Shown: positions 44,601-52,605, counted from the stretch's first letter. The stretch is DNA of 64,000 nt from Streptomyces sp. NRRL F-5630 (GCF_000719475.1 NZ_JOGO01000026.1:16591-80590), one strand, 5' to 3'. Notes: generated by a model from the sequence alone, not told the origin. A program made the numbers and translations.

Positions 44601-44907
44601 GCGCGCGCAGTTCGTACCGGCCGAGCCGTTCCCCGCTCACGCCGGGCGCGGCCGACGCGTTCGCCCACGCTTCTTCCGCCTCGGCGCGCCCGTCGTCGGT
44701 GCTCACGTGGCGCACGAGGTCGCGCCAGGAGGCGTCGGGGGCCGGGGAGGCCATGCCGAGCAGCACCGAGGCCACCTTCAGCCGGAGGGCGAGCCGTACG
44801 GAGGCCGCGTCCGCCCCGCATGCCTGCGCGAGGGCCGCCACGGCGTCCTGCGGCCGGGCGGTCGCCGGCCGCTGCCCGCCGAGGGGGCCGGGTGCTGTTT
44901 CCTGCAT
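41683..44907 (-). CDS. NRPS A-T protein fused to a TauD-type Fe(II)/2-oxoglutarate oxygenase
   Basis: A 1,074-aa protein. Residues about 1-120 do not match a full condensation domain. Adenylation domain about 130-640: [89 protein letters not shown]. Carrier about 665-735: FTDLGGTSLSAIRL. Oxygenase about 770-1074: iron motif MHHELSH (His-x-Glu form), late His in DNIRTAHAREPYEGDRE and a C-terminal Arg for 2-oxoglutarate. My hand-read pocket (D, I, W, Q, A, T, C, D, D) has two acidic residues at positions equivalent to 330/331, which may favour a basic side chain such as diaminobutyrate or a guanidino acid (weak inference). It likely loads and hydroxylates an amino acid on the carrier. ATG 44907 has AGGAG 7 bases upstream. 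Confidence 0.88.
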   Translation of the reverse strand: MQETAPGPLGGQRPATARPQDAVAALAQACGADAASVRLALRLKVASVLLGMASPAPDASWRDLVRHVSTDDGRAEAEEAWANASAAPGVSGERLGRYELRALHAMAEDPDLPHTRHGLLSPEETEAVVARGAGPLRRLPGRRFHELFEERVRLHPDAVAVVHGNTTRTYRELNDEANRIAHTLLREGLAPEDVVAVVTARHAHWPAAVLAVFKAGGCYLPLEPEFPASRIARTLIRGACRWVLADPDVPSLDEALSGRDTVRRMDVRELARGDGPTQDPGVAVAGDQLAYVYFTSGSTGEPKGAMCEHDGFLNHLYAKIEDLGVQEGDTVGQTAPQCFDISLWQLVSPFLVGGRVLLVEQEAVLDVARFVDLVNRHRVQVLQLVPTYLELVLAEAARGRATLPHVRVMAVTGEALKKELVRRWFEQFPGVPLVNCYGLTEVSDDSHHGVMRAVPDHRSVPLGDTIRNCRVYVMDEQLHLVPDGAPGEIVIAGVCVGRGYVNDPDRTAAVYRPDPLRPGERLYRSGDFGRRLPSGELEYLGRRDAQVKISGFRIEIGEIEDRLLQVPGVRDGAVVVAGTGDDPQLVAFYTGDDAPDGEETARALGTALPSYMVPHRLHRVRELPLSGNGKIDKKALTARADDSAHPRESAATGGAQPKTATERRVAAVWAQLLRVPEQRIGRDSRFTDLGGTSLSAIRLAIALDRRVTVAELRDTPTVADVAALLDSKSAPAPESTPAATPADPVRSPQRPVEGPAPLPVLDVRATGSDPAARATAHRAEALAALAEAGAVMLRGAGARTPADVARVATALGIAPMTEREGFAPRTTLAPGVYSGSHWPAEDPMCMHHELSHAATVPGTLLFACVTAPDSGGRTNVSDSQQVLAALPPEVTAAFAEHGWLLRRAYHDVGLSWHEAFGSTERAAVDAYCAEAAVEATWSADGHLYTRQRRAAVVPHPRTGAPCWFNQIAFLNGLTLEPAVREYLTDVYGPGGLPFDTAVGDGTPVTADMVEKIDAVYDRFTVGEPWQEGDVLLVDNIRTAHAREPYEGDREIAVVLGDPVRLTAHVLPLNDGGPS

Positions 44908-44957
44908 CGGGACGCTCCTGCTGGTCGATGGGTCGGCGTGCGGGCAGGGCGGGACGC

Positions 44958-46106
44958 TCAGGCCAGGTAGTCCTCGGCGCCGCCGGTGCGCACCGTGTCG
45001 AGGGTGAAGCAGTGGAAGCCGCCGCCGAACAGGCGCCGGTGCCGGTGCCGGACGGGGACGACGCTGAACCGGTGTTTCTCCAGCGTGGCCATGAGGGTCT
45101 TGCAGGCGTCGTTGACCAGGACGGTGTCCTCGTCGACGGAGAGCACGTTCAGGTCGATGTAGGGGCTGGCGGGGATCGGGTCGTCGTTGTCGTATTGCGG
45201 GTAGTCGTCGATGCCGGGCGGTGGCGGGACCACGACGTCCCATCGGCGCAGGGCCTCGGGCAGGTAGTCGACGACTCCCGGGTCGCGCAGCAGCAGGGTG
45301 CCGGGACGCAGGGGGACCACGACGGAGTCGATGTGGCTCTGGGTGAGCCGGTCCATGCGGTGGACGCGGAACCGTCCGTCGAGGTGGCGCCGGAGCCAGT
45401 CGAAGGCGAGGGCGTGGTTGGCGTTGGAGACGTTGACGATCAGGTCGCGTCCGAGGCGCAGGCAGTTGGCCCCGTCGATCATCGGCTCCGGGCCCACGTC
45501 GTACGGGGACGCCCGCGGATCGAGGGGGACTTCGATGTTCGGGGCGGCGTGGGCGACGTTGGCGGGGTCGAAGGAGTGGTCGGTCATCATCGGGCGCGGC
45601 ATGGTCGTCCAGCGGGCGCCGGTGCGGAAGTACTCCAGGAAGACCGGTTTGAGGAACTGGGTCTCGAAGTAGCGGTCGTGCAGCATGGGCGGCGTCTCGA
45701 TGATCTCGTCGCCCATGATCAGGGTGTTGTCGCGCAGGTTGAGCGGCGGGGTGACGGTGGCCTCGAAGGCGGGGGTGGCGACCCGGGTCGTCTCCGGCGC
45801 GGGCGGCAGGGGCCGGTGCACCGTGACGCCGAGCGCGACGAGCTGTGCGGCGAGGCCTTCGACGTCCTCGACGAGTTCGCCGAGGAAGCGCTCCTTCTGC
45901 TGGAGGCGGTGGGGAGTGTTGCGGTTCCGGCGTTCCTCGCTGTCGCGCCAGGTCGAGAGGGAGGGGTAGTAGCCGCGGGCTCCGGAGAGGTTGTCGCTGA
46001 TGAACATGTCGAACGACATGTCGCGCACCCGGTCGAGGTAGCCGTCCGCCGAGCCGAGGACGACCTCCTTCAGCGGGGTGAAGTCGTCGTAGCTGTTCAG
46101 ACGCAT
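44958..46106 (-). CDS. Glycine amidinotransferase-like enzyme
   Basis: A 382-aa amidinotransferase, a family that moves the amidino group of arginine to an amine, giving a guanidino compound and ornithine. Seen: the start SYDDFTPLKEVVLGSADGY, FDPANVAHAAPNIEVPLDP, MIDGANCLRLGRDLIVNVSN, the His-Asp pair in LTQSHIDSVVVPLRPG, and the catalytic Cys in GGGFHCFTLDTVRTGG, all as in L-arginine:glycine amidinotransferase. Similar genes make the guanidino group of streptomycin-type compounds and the guanidino-dihydroxyphenylacetate unit of pheganomycin. In this cluster the acceptor may be dihydroxyphenylglycine or diaminobutyrate (inference). It lies in the leftward operon between the aminotransferase (58 bp) and the A-T-oxygenase gene (50 bp). 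Confidence 0.9.
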   Translation of the reverse strand: MRLNSYDDFTPLKEVVLGSADGYLDRVRDMSFDMFISDNLSGARGYYPSLSTWRDSEERRNRNTPHRLQQKERFLGELVEDVEGLAAQLVALGVTVHRPLPPAPETTRVATPAFEATVTPPLNLRDNTLIMGDEIIETPPMLHDRYFETQFLKPVFLEYFRTGARWTTMPRPMMTDHSFDPANVAHAAPNIEVPLDPRASPYDVGPEPMIDGANCLRLGRDLIVNVSNANHALAFDWLRRHLDGRFRVHRMDRLTQSHIDSVVVPLRPGTLLLRDPGVVDYLPEALRRWDVVVPPPPGIDDYPQYDNDDPIPASPYIDLNVLSVDEDTVLVNDACKTLMATLEKHRFSVVPVRHRHRRLFGGGFHCFTLDTVRTGGAEDYLA

Positions 46107-46164
46107 CGGCGGAGGCCTTTCGTGGGGCGTCGGGGGGCGCGTGCGCGGGTGCGGTGACCGCTCG

Positions 46165-47466
46165 TCATCCTGCGGCCTCCTTCGTGAGGAAGGCGGCGAG
46201 GCGCCGCACGCCGGTCTCGATCCGGTCGGGCTCCAGGTAGCTGCACGACAGCCGGATCTGCCGGTCGCCGCGGTCGGTGAGGGAGAACTGCCGCATCGGC
46301 GTCCACAGCACGCCGTACCGGTCCGCCGACACCTCCAGGAGGGCGTGGTCGGCCGGGACGGGCAGGTCGACGCGGGTGAAGAAGCCGCCGGCCGGGCGGT
46401 GCCAGGAGACCCCGGGGAGCGTGCCGGGGGGCAGGTGCCGCTCCAGGGCGCCGGTCAGGTGGGCGAGGTTGGAGCGGTAGCGCTCGGCCTTGCGCCGGGC
46501 CAGGGCACGCAGGGAGCGGCCGTGTTCCAGCAGGAGGCCGCCGACGACGGCCTGGGCCAGCGGTGACGTGTTGACGGTGACCATCGTCTTGAGGTCGGCG
46601 AGCTCCCGGGCGAGTGACCGGTCGCCGCCTGCCCGGCCGACCCGCTGGTCGGCGACGGCGTAGCCGACGCGGGCCCCGGGGAACCCGACTTTGGCGAACG
46701 TGCCGAGATGGACGACGCGGCGCCGGGCGTCGAGCGCCTTGAGGCCGGGCAGGGTGTCGTCCTCGGCGGCGGTGAAGGCATACGCGTTGTCCTCGACGAG
46801 CAGCAGGTCCTCGCGGTCCGCCAGGTCGAGCAGGGCCTGCCGGGCGGCGAGCGGCATGCGGGCCCCGCCGGGGTTGGAGAAGTCCGGGGCGACGTAGCAG
46901 GCGCGGACGCGGCGGCCCTCGGCCCTGCCCTGACGGCAGCGCGCGGCGAGGTGGTCCACGTCGAGTCCCGCGTGACCTTCGCGGACATCGGTCACGGGGA
47001 TGTCGAGGAGCCGTGCGGCGCCGACGATGCCGGGGAAACACGGGTCGGCCACGGCGAGCACGTCCTCGCTGTCCCGGTACAGCGCCCGCAGGGTGAGGAA
47101 CATGGCCTCCTGGGCGCCGACGGTGATCACGATGTCGTCGGGGGCGACGTGGATGCCCTGGTCGGTGCGGAGGGCCTCGGCCACGAGGTCGTTGATGAGG
47201 CCCTGGGCGGGTCCGTACTCGTAGAGCACGCGTTCGGCGCGGGACGTGTCGAGACCGTGTGCGGTGCGCAGGTGGGCGAGGAAGCGGTCGGTCAGGTCGC
47301 GCAGGTCCAAGCCCCGGACGAAGTCCGGGTGCGGGGCGCCGGGTGCGAAGGAGATCGCGTCCGGGTGACGGGCCATCACCTCGTTCAGGAAGCCGATGGC
47401 GCCGAGCACCGGGTCCTGGAGGGAGTCGTGCAGGTCGGCGGCGCGCAGGTCGGGGGCGGCGGTCAT
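46165..47466 (-). CDS. hpgT: PLP-dependent aminotransferase, HpgT-like (phenylglycine type)
   Basis: A 433-aa fold-type I aminotransferase. Seen: the N-terminal DAISFAPGAPHPDFVRG, ITVGAQEAMFLTLRALY, ACYVAPDFSNPGGARMPLAA, the Asp/Tyr pair in VEDNAYAF, and the PLP lysine in HLGTFAKVGFPGARVGYAV. In glycopeptide, feglymycin and related clusters HpgT converts 4-hydroxyphenyl- and 3,5-dihydroxyphenyl-glyoxylate into the phenylglycines. Here it directly follows dpgC with a 4-bp ATGA overlap, which ties it to dihydroxyphenylglycine. No hydroxymandelate synthase or oxidase is visible, so only the dihydroxy form is supported. Confidence 0.88.
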   Translation of the reverse strand: MTAAPDLRAADLHDSLQDPVLGAIGFLNEVMARHPDAISFAPGAPHPDFVRGLDLRDLTDRFLAHLRTAHGLDTSRAERVLYEYGPAQGLINDLVAEALRTDQGIHVAPDDIVITVGAQEAMFLTLRALYRDSEDVLAVADPCFPGIVGAARLLDIPVTDVREGHAGLDVDHLAARCRQGRAEGRRVRACYVAPDFSNPGGARMPLAARQALLDLADREDLLLVEDNAYAFTAAEDDTLPGLKALDARRRVVHLGTFAKVGFPGARVGYAVADQRVGRAGGDRSLARELADLKTMVTVNTSPLAQAVVGGLLLEHGRSLRALARRKAERYRSNLAHLTGALERHLPPGTLPGVSWHRPAGGFFTRVDLPVPADHALLEVSADRYGVLWTPMRQFSLTDRGDRQIRLSCSYLEPDRIETGVRRLAAFLTKEAAG

Positions 47467-48812
47467 GTCCGGCTCCCTCGTGCGGCGCGCCGCCGCTCGC
47501 GCTCCTGCCAGCGGCGTTCGACCTTGTCGAGGACGTCCGGGGCGTAGGCGCGGTCCGCCTGGGCGAAGGCGAACTCGGCGAGGTACGCGCGGAAGTGGTC
47601 GAGGGGTTCCTCGGCGAGGGCGAGCATGTGCCGGTTGGCGGCGACGGCCGGGGCGGAGAGGGCCGCCGCGGCGCGCTCGACCGCCTCGTCCATGCGAGCG
47701 GCGGGCACGACCTCGTCGTAGACCAGGAAGGCATCGGGGTCGGTGGTGGCGATCCTGCGTCCGCCGAGCACCACTTGGCGGGCGAGGCGGGCGCCCGTCT
47801 GCCGGGTGAGGCGGAGGTTGCCCGCGCCGGGCACGATGCCCTCCTCCGCGGCGGGCAGGCTGACGAAGGCGCCCTCCTCGGCGACGACGTGGTCGAGGGT
47901 GAGCAGGAGTTGCATGCCGCCGCCGATGGCGAAGGTGTCGACGGCCCCGATCCACGGTTTGGTGACGAACCGCTCGCCGCCGGCGCCGGGGGCCGGGTCG
48001 ATCAGCAGGCCGTGGAGCAGCTTGCCGACGTAGCCGAGTTCGCGGCCGAGGAGGAAGTCGACCAGCGGGATCCGGCCGTCCCGCAGGTCGGTGAGGTCGA
48101 TCCCGGCGCTGAACACGCGCCGTCCCCGGTAAGCGGGGTGGTCGGTGGTGCCGCCGCGCAGGACGCCGACGCGCACCGAGTCGTCGAGCAGGACGAGGTC
48201 GACGGCGGTGTCGAGGTCGGCGACGAGCCGGGCGTTCTCGGCGTTGAGCCGCTCCGGGTTGCGGAACTCGACGTGGGCCGCGGCGCCCCGGCGTTCGACG
48301 TGGACGGCGTCCAGTGCGACGCGGCCGTCGGCGCGGAAGCCGTCCAGGAGTTCCAGGGCGCGCGGGGTGGGGCCGAGCATGGTCTCCACGAGATGCCTGC
48401 CCGCGGTGGGCGAGCGCAGCGCGGCGCCGCAGAACCGGCCCTGGTCGATCTCGCGGCCTTCCTTCTCCGCCTGCGTGAAGCGGCGTTCGGCGGCCATCTG
48501 CGCGCGGGTCGGCACCAGGCCGGGCACGAGGCCGGCGGCGGCGTCCACGAGTTCCGGCAGCCGCGGGCGCCGGGTCAGCCCGTCCGTGAGCAGGCCGTAG
48601 ACGGTGTCGGTGTGCCGGGCGAGGAAGTCGCGGCGCACGGCGCGGACTTCGGCGTGGGCGCGCGCGGCGCGGTCCCGCTCGTCCCCGGACCTCGCCGGGA
48701 CCGGGGGCAGCGCCGCGAGCACCCGTTCGGCTGCCACGGCCTGCTCGGCGAGGTGGTGTGCGTCGTCGTCGAAGCGGCCGCCGACGACGGAGGTGCCGGG
48801 CCGGGTGGTCAC
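47463..48812 (-). CDS. dpgC: DpgC-like dioxygenase of the crotonase family
   Basis: A 449-aa cofactor-free dioxygenase that turns 3,5-dihydroxyphenylacetyl-CoA into 3,5-dihydroxyphenylglyoxylate. The N-terminal helical domain (about 1-150) and the crotonase core with VEFRNPERLNAENARLVADL, GRRVFSAGIDLTDLRDGRIP, PWIGAVDTFAIGGGMQLLLT and EEGIVPGAGNLRLTRQ match DpgC. The length is as expected. GTG 48812 overlaps the dpgB stop (GTGA) and the stop overlaps the aminotransferase start, so dpgB, dpgC and the aminotransferase gene form one coupled series. Confidence 0.93.
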   Translation of the reverse strand: MTTRPGTSVVGGRFDDDAHHLAEQAVAAERVLAALPPVPARSGDERDRAARAHAEVRAVRRDFLARHTDTVYGLLTDGLTRRPRLPELVDAAAGLVPGLVPTRAQMAAERRFTQAEKEGREIDQGRFCGAALRSPTAGRHLVETMLGPTPRALELLDGFRADGRVALDAVHVERRGAAAHVEFRNPERLNAENARLVADLDTAVDLVLLDDSVRVGVLRGGTTDHPAYRGRRVFSAGIDLTDLRDGRIPLVDFLLGRELGYVGKLLHGLLIDPAPGAGGERFVTKPWIGAVDTFAIGGGMQLLLTLDHVVAEEGAFVSLPAAEEGIVPGAGNLRLTRQTGARLARQVVLGGRRIATTDPDAFLVYDEVVPAARMDEAVERAAAALSAPAVAANRHMLALAEEPLDHFRAYLAEFAFAQADRAYAPDVLDKVERRWQERERRRAARGSRT

Positions 48813-49525
48813 CGCTGCGCCTCCGCGGGCTCCGCGCCGTGGTCGGCCAGGCGGCGCAACTCGCGGTCGCAGGCGGCGAGGTGGACGCCGAGGGCGTCGT
48901 CGTACTCGGCGGATGCGGCCTCCTCCAGGAGCCGTCGGCGGATGTGGGTCTCCCGGTCGGAGAGCCGGCCGCGCAGCACGGCCGCGGTGTGGACGGCCTC
49001 GGTGAGGTCCTCGCTGACCTGGTCGACGATGCCGAGTTCCGTGGCCTCGTGGAGTTCGATCGCCGAGTCCCACAGCACGATGCGGCGGGCACGGGCCAGT
49101 CCGATGTGCCGCACGAGCCGGTAGAGGGTCATGCCGGGCCAGAAGTGCCCTTCGTTGACCGGCAGCATCAGGCGCAGGCCGGGCCCGGCGATCCGGTAGT
49201 CCGCGGCCAGCAGCAGGTCGAGGACCGGGCCGCCACAGGTGCCCTCGACGACGGCGATGTTCACGTGGTCGAGCCGCTCCAGGCGGCGCACGGCCCGCTC
49301 CCAGCGCTTGACCTCCTGGAGGGAGACGTCGCCGGGCCATTCGCGTGTCTGGTCGGGCGCCGGGGTGAACCGCAGGACCACGACCGTCCGTGCGCGCCGC
49401 TCCGCGGCTTGTTCGCACAGCGCGTCGAGGGCCGCGGTCAGCTCGGGCAGCGGGCTGCCGCCGTCCAGTTCGGCCAGGATGCCCAGGTGCTCGGGGAGTT
49501 CCGTCCGCTCGGGTCCGGTCCTCAT
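48809..49525 (-). CDS. dpgB: DpgB-like enoyl-CoA hydratase-family protein
   Basis: A 238-aa crotonase-like protein. GGSPLPELTAALDALCEQAA near the N-terminus is typical of DpgB, which raises DpgA activity and helps in the dehydration steps to 3,5-dihydroxyphenylacetyl-CoA. The core includes VAVVEGTCGGPVLDLLLAAD-like sequence and RIAGPGLRLMLPVNEGHFWP. It is shorter than DpgD and lacks an obvious DpgD-type catalytic Glu pair, so I do not call it dpgD. ATG 49525 is chosen, with GGAG about 11 bases upstream; GTG 49549, overlapping the dpgA stop, is an alternative adding 8 residues. Confidence 0.88.
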   Translation of the reverse strand: MRTGPERTELPEHLGILAELDGGSPLPELTAALDALCEQAAERRARTVVVLRFTPAPDQTREWPGDVSLQEVKRWERAVRRLERLDHVNIAVVEGTCGGPVLDLLLAADYRIAGPGLRLMLPVNEGHFWPGMTLYRLVRHIGLARARRIVLWDSAIELHEATELGIVDQVSEDLTEAVHTAAVLRGRLSDRETHIRRRLLEEAASAEYDDALGVHLAACDRELRRLADHGAEPAEAQR

Positions 49526-49545
49526 GCTCGTACCAGCTCCTTTCC

Positions 49546-50667
49546 TCACCAGCGCACCAGTGCCGTCTCGATGGTCGAGCCCGGCCCCATCGTCATCAGG
49601 ACCCCGAGGTCGCCCGGCAGGGCCGCCTTCTCGTCACGCAGCCGCTCGTAGGAGAACAGGAACGATCCGCTGGAGAGGTTGCCCTGGTCGCGCAGTACCC
49701 CGGTGGTGTGCCGTACGGCGTGCCGGGAGAGGCCCAGGTTCACCCGGATCGCGTCGATGACTTTCTTGCCGCCGGAGTGCACGACCCAGTGGTCGATGTC
49801 CTCGATGCCCAGACCGGTGCCGTCCAGGAGGCGGGAGACCGCGGTCTCGGCGTGGGCGCCGACGACGTACGGCACGTCGGCATCGAGGTAGAAGCTGAAC
49901 TTGCCGTGGTCTTCGTCCCAGTCGTAGCGCATCGCGGAGACGGCCTCGGGGATGATGTGGCTGGTGAATCTCAGCAGTTCGGGGCCGGACGGCGCCTCGC
50001 CGCCCGGCCGCCGCGCGGCCCGGACGGCGACGGCCGCCGCGCCGTCACCGAAGAGGCTGTTGACCACCGAGGAGCGCATGGTGCCGTCGAAGACGTAGGC
50101 CGCGGAGCACACCTCGACACAGACCATCAGGGCGAGTTCGCCGGGATGGCCGCCGGCCCAGCCCGCGACGGCGTTGAGCGCGTTGAGCCCGGCGTTGCAG
50201 CCCATGCCCACGACGTCGAGGCGCTGACAGGACGGGTCGATGCCGAGGTCCCTGATGAGGAGCGCGGACAGGCCGGGCGTGAGCAGTCCTGTGGAGGTGA
50301 CGCAGCACAGGTAGCGGAGGTCGGCGAGTTCCGCGCCTGCGTCCGCCAGGCAGCGCTCGACGGCCTCCCGGCCCATCCGCAGCCCGGTCTCGGTGTGCTT
50401 GCGCAGCAGGTCGCCCTGGGACTCCTCGACGGGTGTCCCGTCGGGGCCGAGCGGGGGCAGGGTCAGGTTGCGGCGCTCGATGTTGCCGCCGAGGAAGACG
50501 GAGCGGATGCGGCGGTCGGTGATGCCGAAGAGGTCGAGGACCTCTCGCTGGGTGTACGAGAGCGGCGGTACGGCGGTGCCGACACCGACGAGCCCCGGTG
50601 CCCCGGCGGCCGCTCGCTCCGGCGCGGGACCGGCTGCCGGGGCGGCCCGTTGCTGGGTTCCGCGCAC
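49546..50667 (-). CDS. dpgA: DpgA-like type III polyketide synthase
   Basis: A 373-aa chalcone-synthase-fold enzyme that makes 3,5-dihydroxyphenylacetyl-CoA from four malonyl-CoA. The triad is visible: Cys in VVGMGCNAGLNALNAV, His in DHWVVHSGGKKVIDAI, Asn in TGVLRDQGNLSSGSFLF. DpgA features such as FLGGNIERRNLTLPP are present. GTG 50667 has GGAGGAAGAC just upstream. It heads the dpgA-dpgB-dpgC-aminotransferase block. dpgD, commonly fourth in such sets, is not in the window. Confidence 0.94.
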   Translation of the reverse strand: MRGTQQRAAPAAGPAPERAAAGAPGLVGVGTAVPPLSYTQREVLDLFGITDRRIRSVFLGGNIERRNLTLPPLGPDGTPVEESQGDLLRKHTETGLRMGREAVERCLADAGAELADLRYLCCVTSTGLLTPGLSALLIRDLGIDPSCQRLDVVGMGCNAGLNALNAVAGWAGGHPGELALMVCVEVCSAAYVFDGTMRSSVVNSLFGDGAAAVAVRAARRPGGEAPSGPELLRFTSHIIPEAVSAMRYDWDEDHGKFSFYLDADVPYVVGAHAETAVSRLLDGTGLGIEDIDHWVVHSGGKKVIDAIRVNLGLSRHAVRHTTGVLRDQGNLSSGSFLFSYERLRDEKAALPGDLGVLMTMGPGSTIETALVRW

Positions 50668-50699
50668 GTCTTCCTCCGGGGGGTGCGGGGTGGGCCGGC

Positions 50700-51605
50700 T
50701 CAGTAGCCGACCTTGGCGTTGATACGGCGCGGGTAGTACCGCTCGTCACCGTTGCGCCGGTACTCGGGCCGGCGCGGGGTGGTGCTCGACGGCAGGTCGC
50801 CGTTGACCGTGACGCGCTGGCCGCGGCGGTGCTCCTGGTAGTCGTTGATGGCGACGTGCTGCGTGACGCGGTTGTCCCAGAGGGCCACGGTGTGCGGGTC
50901 CCAGCGGTACCTGAGGGTGAAGGCGGGCTGCTCGGAGTGCTCGAACAGGTGCTGGAGGACGGCGTCGCTCTCCTGCCGGGTGAGCTGCGGGATGTGCGAG
51001 GTCCACATCCGGGTGACGTAGAGCGACTTGCGCCCGGTCACCGGGTGGACGCGGACGACGGGGTGTTCGGCGGACATTTCCACGACCGGCGGGATCTTCA
51101 GGACGTGGACCGCGGTGAGCCCTTCGAGCATCTCCTTGAACGGTTCGGAGAGCGTCTCGTACGCCCGGTACTGGTTGCTCCACATGGTGTCGCCGCCCGC
51201 GGAGGGCGTGTCGATCAGGTGCAGGATCGACGCGATCGGCGGGCTGGGGCTGAAGCTGACGTCGATGTGCCACTCATCGGCCTTGCCGCCCTTGTCCGGT
51301 TCGATGACCGTGATCTCGGGGTGGCCCTCCAGCTTGGGCAGGAAGGGGTGGACCTCCACCTCGCCGAAGCGGCGCCCGAACGCCACGTGCCCCTGGGGGG
51401 TGAGCCTCTCCTGGCCCGGGAAGAACAGGACGAGGTGTTCGAGCATCAGCTCGTGGATCCGGTCGAACTGCGCGTCGGTGAGGTCGTTGAGGTCGACGCC
51501 GCGGACCTCCGCCCCGAGGGCGCCGGAGACACGGCGGATGTCGAAGGTGTCGGAGGCCACGGGGGCGGTGGCGGGGACGGCCTGCGGTGGCGCGGACGGG
51601 GTCAC
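50700..51605 (-). CDS. TauD/TfdA-type Fe(II)/2-oxoglutarate dioxygenase
   Basis: A 301-aa non-heme iron oxygenase. Iron ligands: HID in ADEWHIDVSFSPSPP, and a distal His in ALWDNRVTQHVAINDY; Arg in EHRRGQRVTVNGD would hold 2-oxoglutarate. The N-terminus ISRRVSGALGAEVRG-like segment and GGDTMWSNQYRAYETL are typical of TauD-family enzymes. GTG 51605 is chosen because AAGGAG lies upstream and the homologous region begins soon after; the open frame extends further without homology. It differs from the oxygenase domain at 41683, so the cluster has two such enzymes; this one may hydroxylate an amino acid or the peptide. Substrate not readable. Confidence 0.88.
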   Translation of the reverse strand: MTPSAPPQAVPATAPVASDTFDIRRVSGALGAEVRGVDLNDLTDAQFDRIHELMLEHLVLFFPGQERLTPQGHVAFGRRFGEVEVHPFLPKLEGHPEITVIEPDKGGKADEWHIDVSFSPSPPIASILHLIDTPSAGGDTMWSNQYRAYETLSEPFKEMLEGLTAVHVLKIPPVVEMSAEHPVVRVHPVTGRKSLYVTRMWTSHIPQLTRQESDAVLQHLFEHSEQPAFTLRYRWDPHTVALWDNRVTQHVAINDYQEHRRGQRVTVNGDLPSSTTPRRPEYRRNGDERYYPRRINAKVGY

Positions 51606-51672
51606 AGCGGGTTCTCCTTCGGATCGTGACACGGGCGGCGGTGCGCCGCGCCGGCGGGCAGCCGTGCGGCGA

Positions 51673-52605
51673 TCAAGGGCGGGCCCCCGCCGTTCCACCG
51701 TGCAACCAGTCCAGGAAAGGCTTCGGGGCGAGGGCGCCGACACGCTCGTGGTAGGCGGCGAGATCCGCCTCGGTCAGCACGGAGCGGGCGTCGCCCGAGC
51801 GTCCTGAGCGGAAGAACTCCACGGGGTCCGCGAGGATCTCCTTGTCCGGCGCCAGCTGCGCAGCGCGGCTCTTCATCTCGTCGAAGGTCGCTGCCCGCAC
51901 CAGATCGGGCCAGACGTCGGCGTCCACGGTGATGCCCAGCCACTCGGTCAGCGCCGCCATCTGTCCCGCCAGGTCGGCGCGGAGGTCCTCGTAGTGCAGC
52001 AGCCGGATGTTCGGCTCGGCACGCCGGTTCCAGGAGTCGAGCGGGTGGTGGAGTTCGGCAGCGGCGATGTCCTGCTCCCAGGCGTCGGACTCACCGGGGC
52101 GGCACCAGTTCAGCAGGTACTCGCGGGCCGGCGGGAGCGTGAGGGAGCTGGGACCGGAGTACTCCGTGGAGTCGCGGTCGCTGTTGAACGCGTGCAGCCA
52201 CTCGGCACGGACGTTGGCGGCCTGGTGGTACATGGACAGGGCCCGGTCGAGAGGGTGCCGCGCGACGACGAGGTAGCTGACGCGCGGGTCGAGAGGCAGC
52301 CCGTCGAGCGGGACGTGCGTCTTGATGACGCGCCGGTGCTCCTGCTCGGCGAGCTGCGCGTACATCTGGTCCCGCGGCGTGAAGAGCTGATCCAGCCACG
52401 GCGACAGGGTCGACAGCGGCTTGGGCAGCTCGGGGGTCTGGAAGATGAGCAGCGCGCAGATCATCTGCACCCACGTCGTGCCGGCCTTCGCGGGGCTGCT
52501 GACGACGATGTCGCCCTCGCGCAGCGGGAAGTCGTCCCAGCGGGCACTGTCCTGTTGCGGCGACTTGTACCTGCGCGGTGCTCGAGTCAGCGTCTGATCA
52601 CCCAT
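51673..52605 (-). CDS. PAPS-dependent sulfotransferase
   Basis: A 310-aa soluble sulfotransferase. The 5'-phosphosulfate loop is SSPAKAGTTWVQMI (PKSGTTW-like) and the 3'-phosphate region is VARHPLDRALSMYHQ (R and S eight to nine apart); the catalytic His is probable in KTHVPLDGLP. Similar enzymes (StaL, TEG type) sulfate hydroxyphenylglycine-containing glycopeptides, so a phenolic OH of the peptide is the likely target (inference). ATG 52605 has GAGGA 8 bases upstream. It lies between the P450 (90 bp) and the dioxygenase gene (67 bp) in the leftward operon. Confidence 0.9.
   Translation of the reverse strand: MGDQTLTRAPRRYKSPQQDSARWDDFPLREGDIVVSSPAKAGTTWVQMICALLIFQTPELPKPLSTLSPWLDQLFTPRDQMYAQLAEQEHRRVIKTHVPLDGLPLDPRVSYLVVARHPLDRALSMYHQAANVRAEWLHAFNSDRDSTEYSGPSSLTLPPAREYLLNWCRPGESDAWEQDIAAAELHHPLDSWNRRAEPNIRLLHYEDLRADLAGQMAALTEWLGITVDADVWPDLVRAATFDEMKSRAAQLAPDKEILADPVEFFRSGRSGDARSVLTEADLAAYHERVGALAPKPFLDWLHGGTAGARP

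Noticed and set aside
46165..49092. 975-aa leftward frame reaching past the aminotransferase start
   Set aside because: Only the part from ATG 47466 is an aminotransferase; upstream of it the reading is out of frame with dpgC and is meaningless.
48809..49525. Calling this gene dpgD
   Set aside because: Its length and the N-terminal PLPELTAALDALC pattern match DpgB; DpgD is longer and has a different active site.
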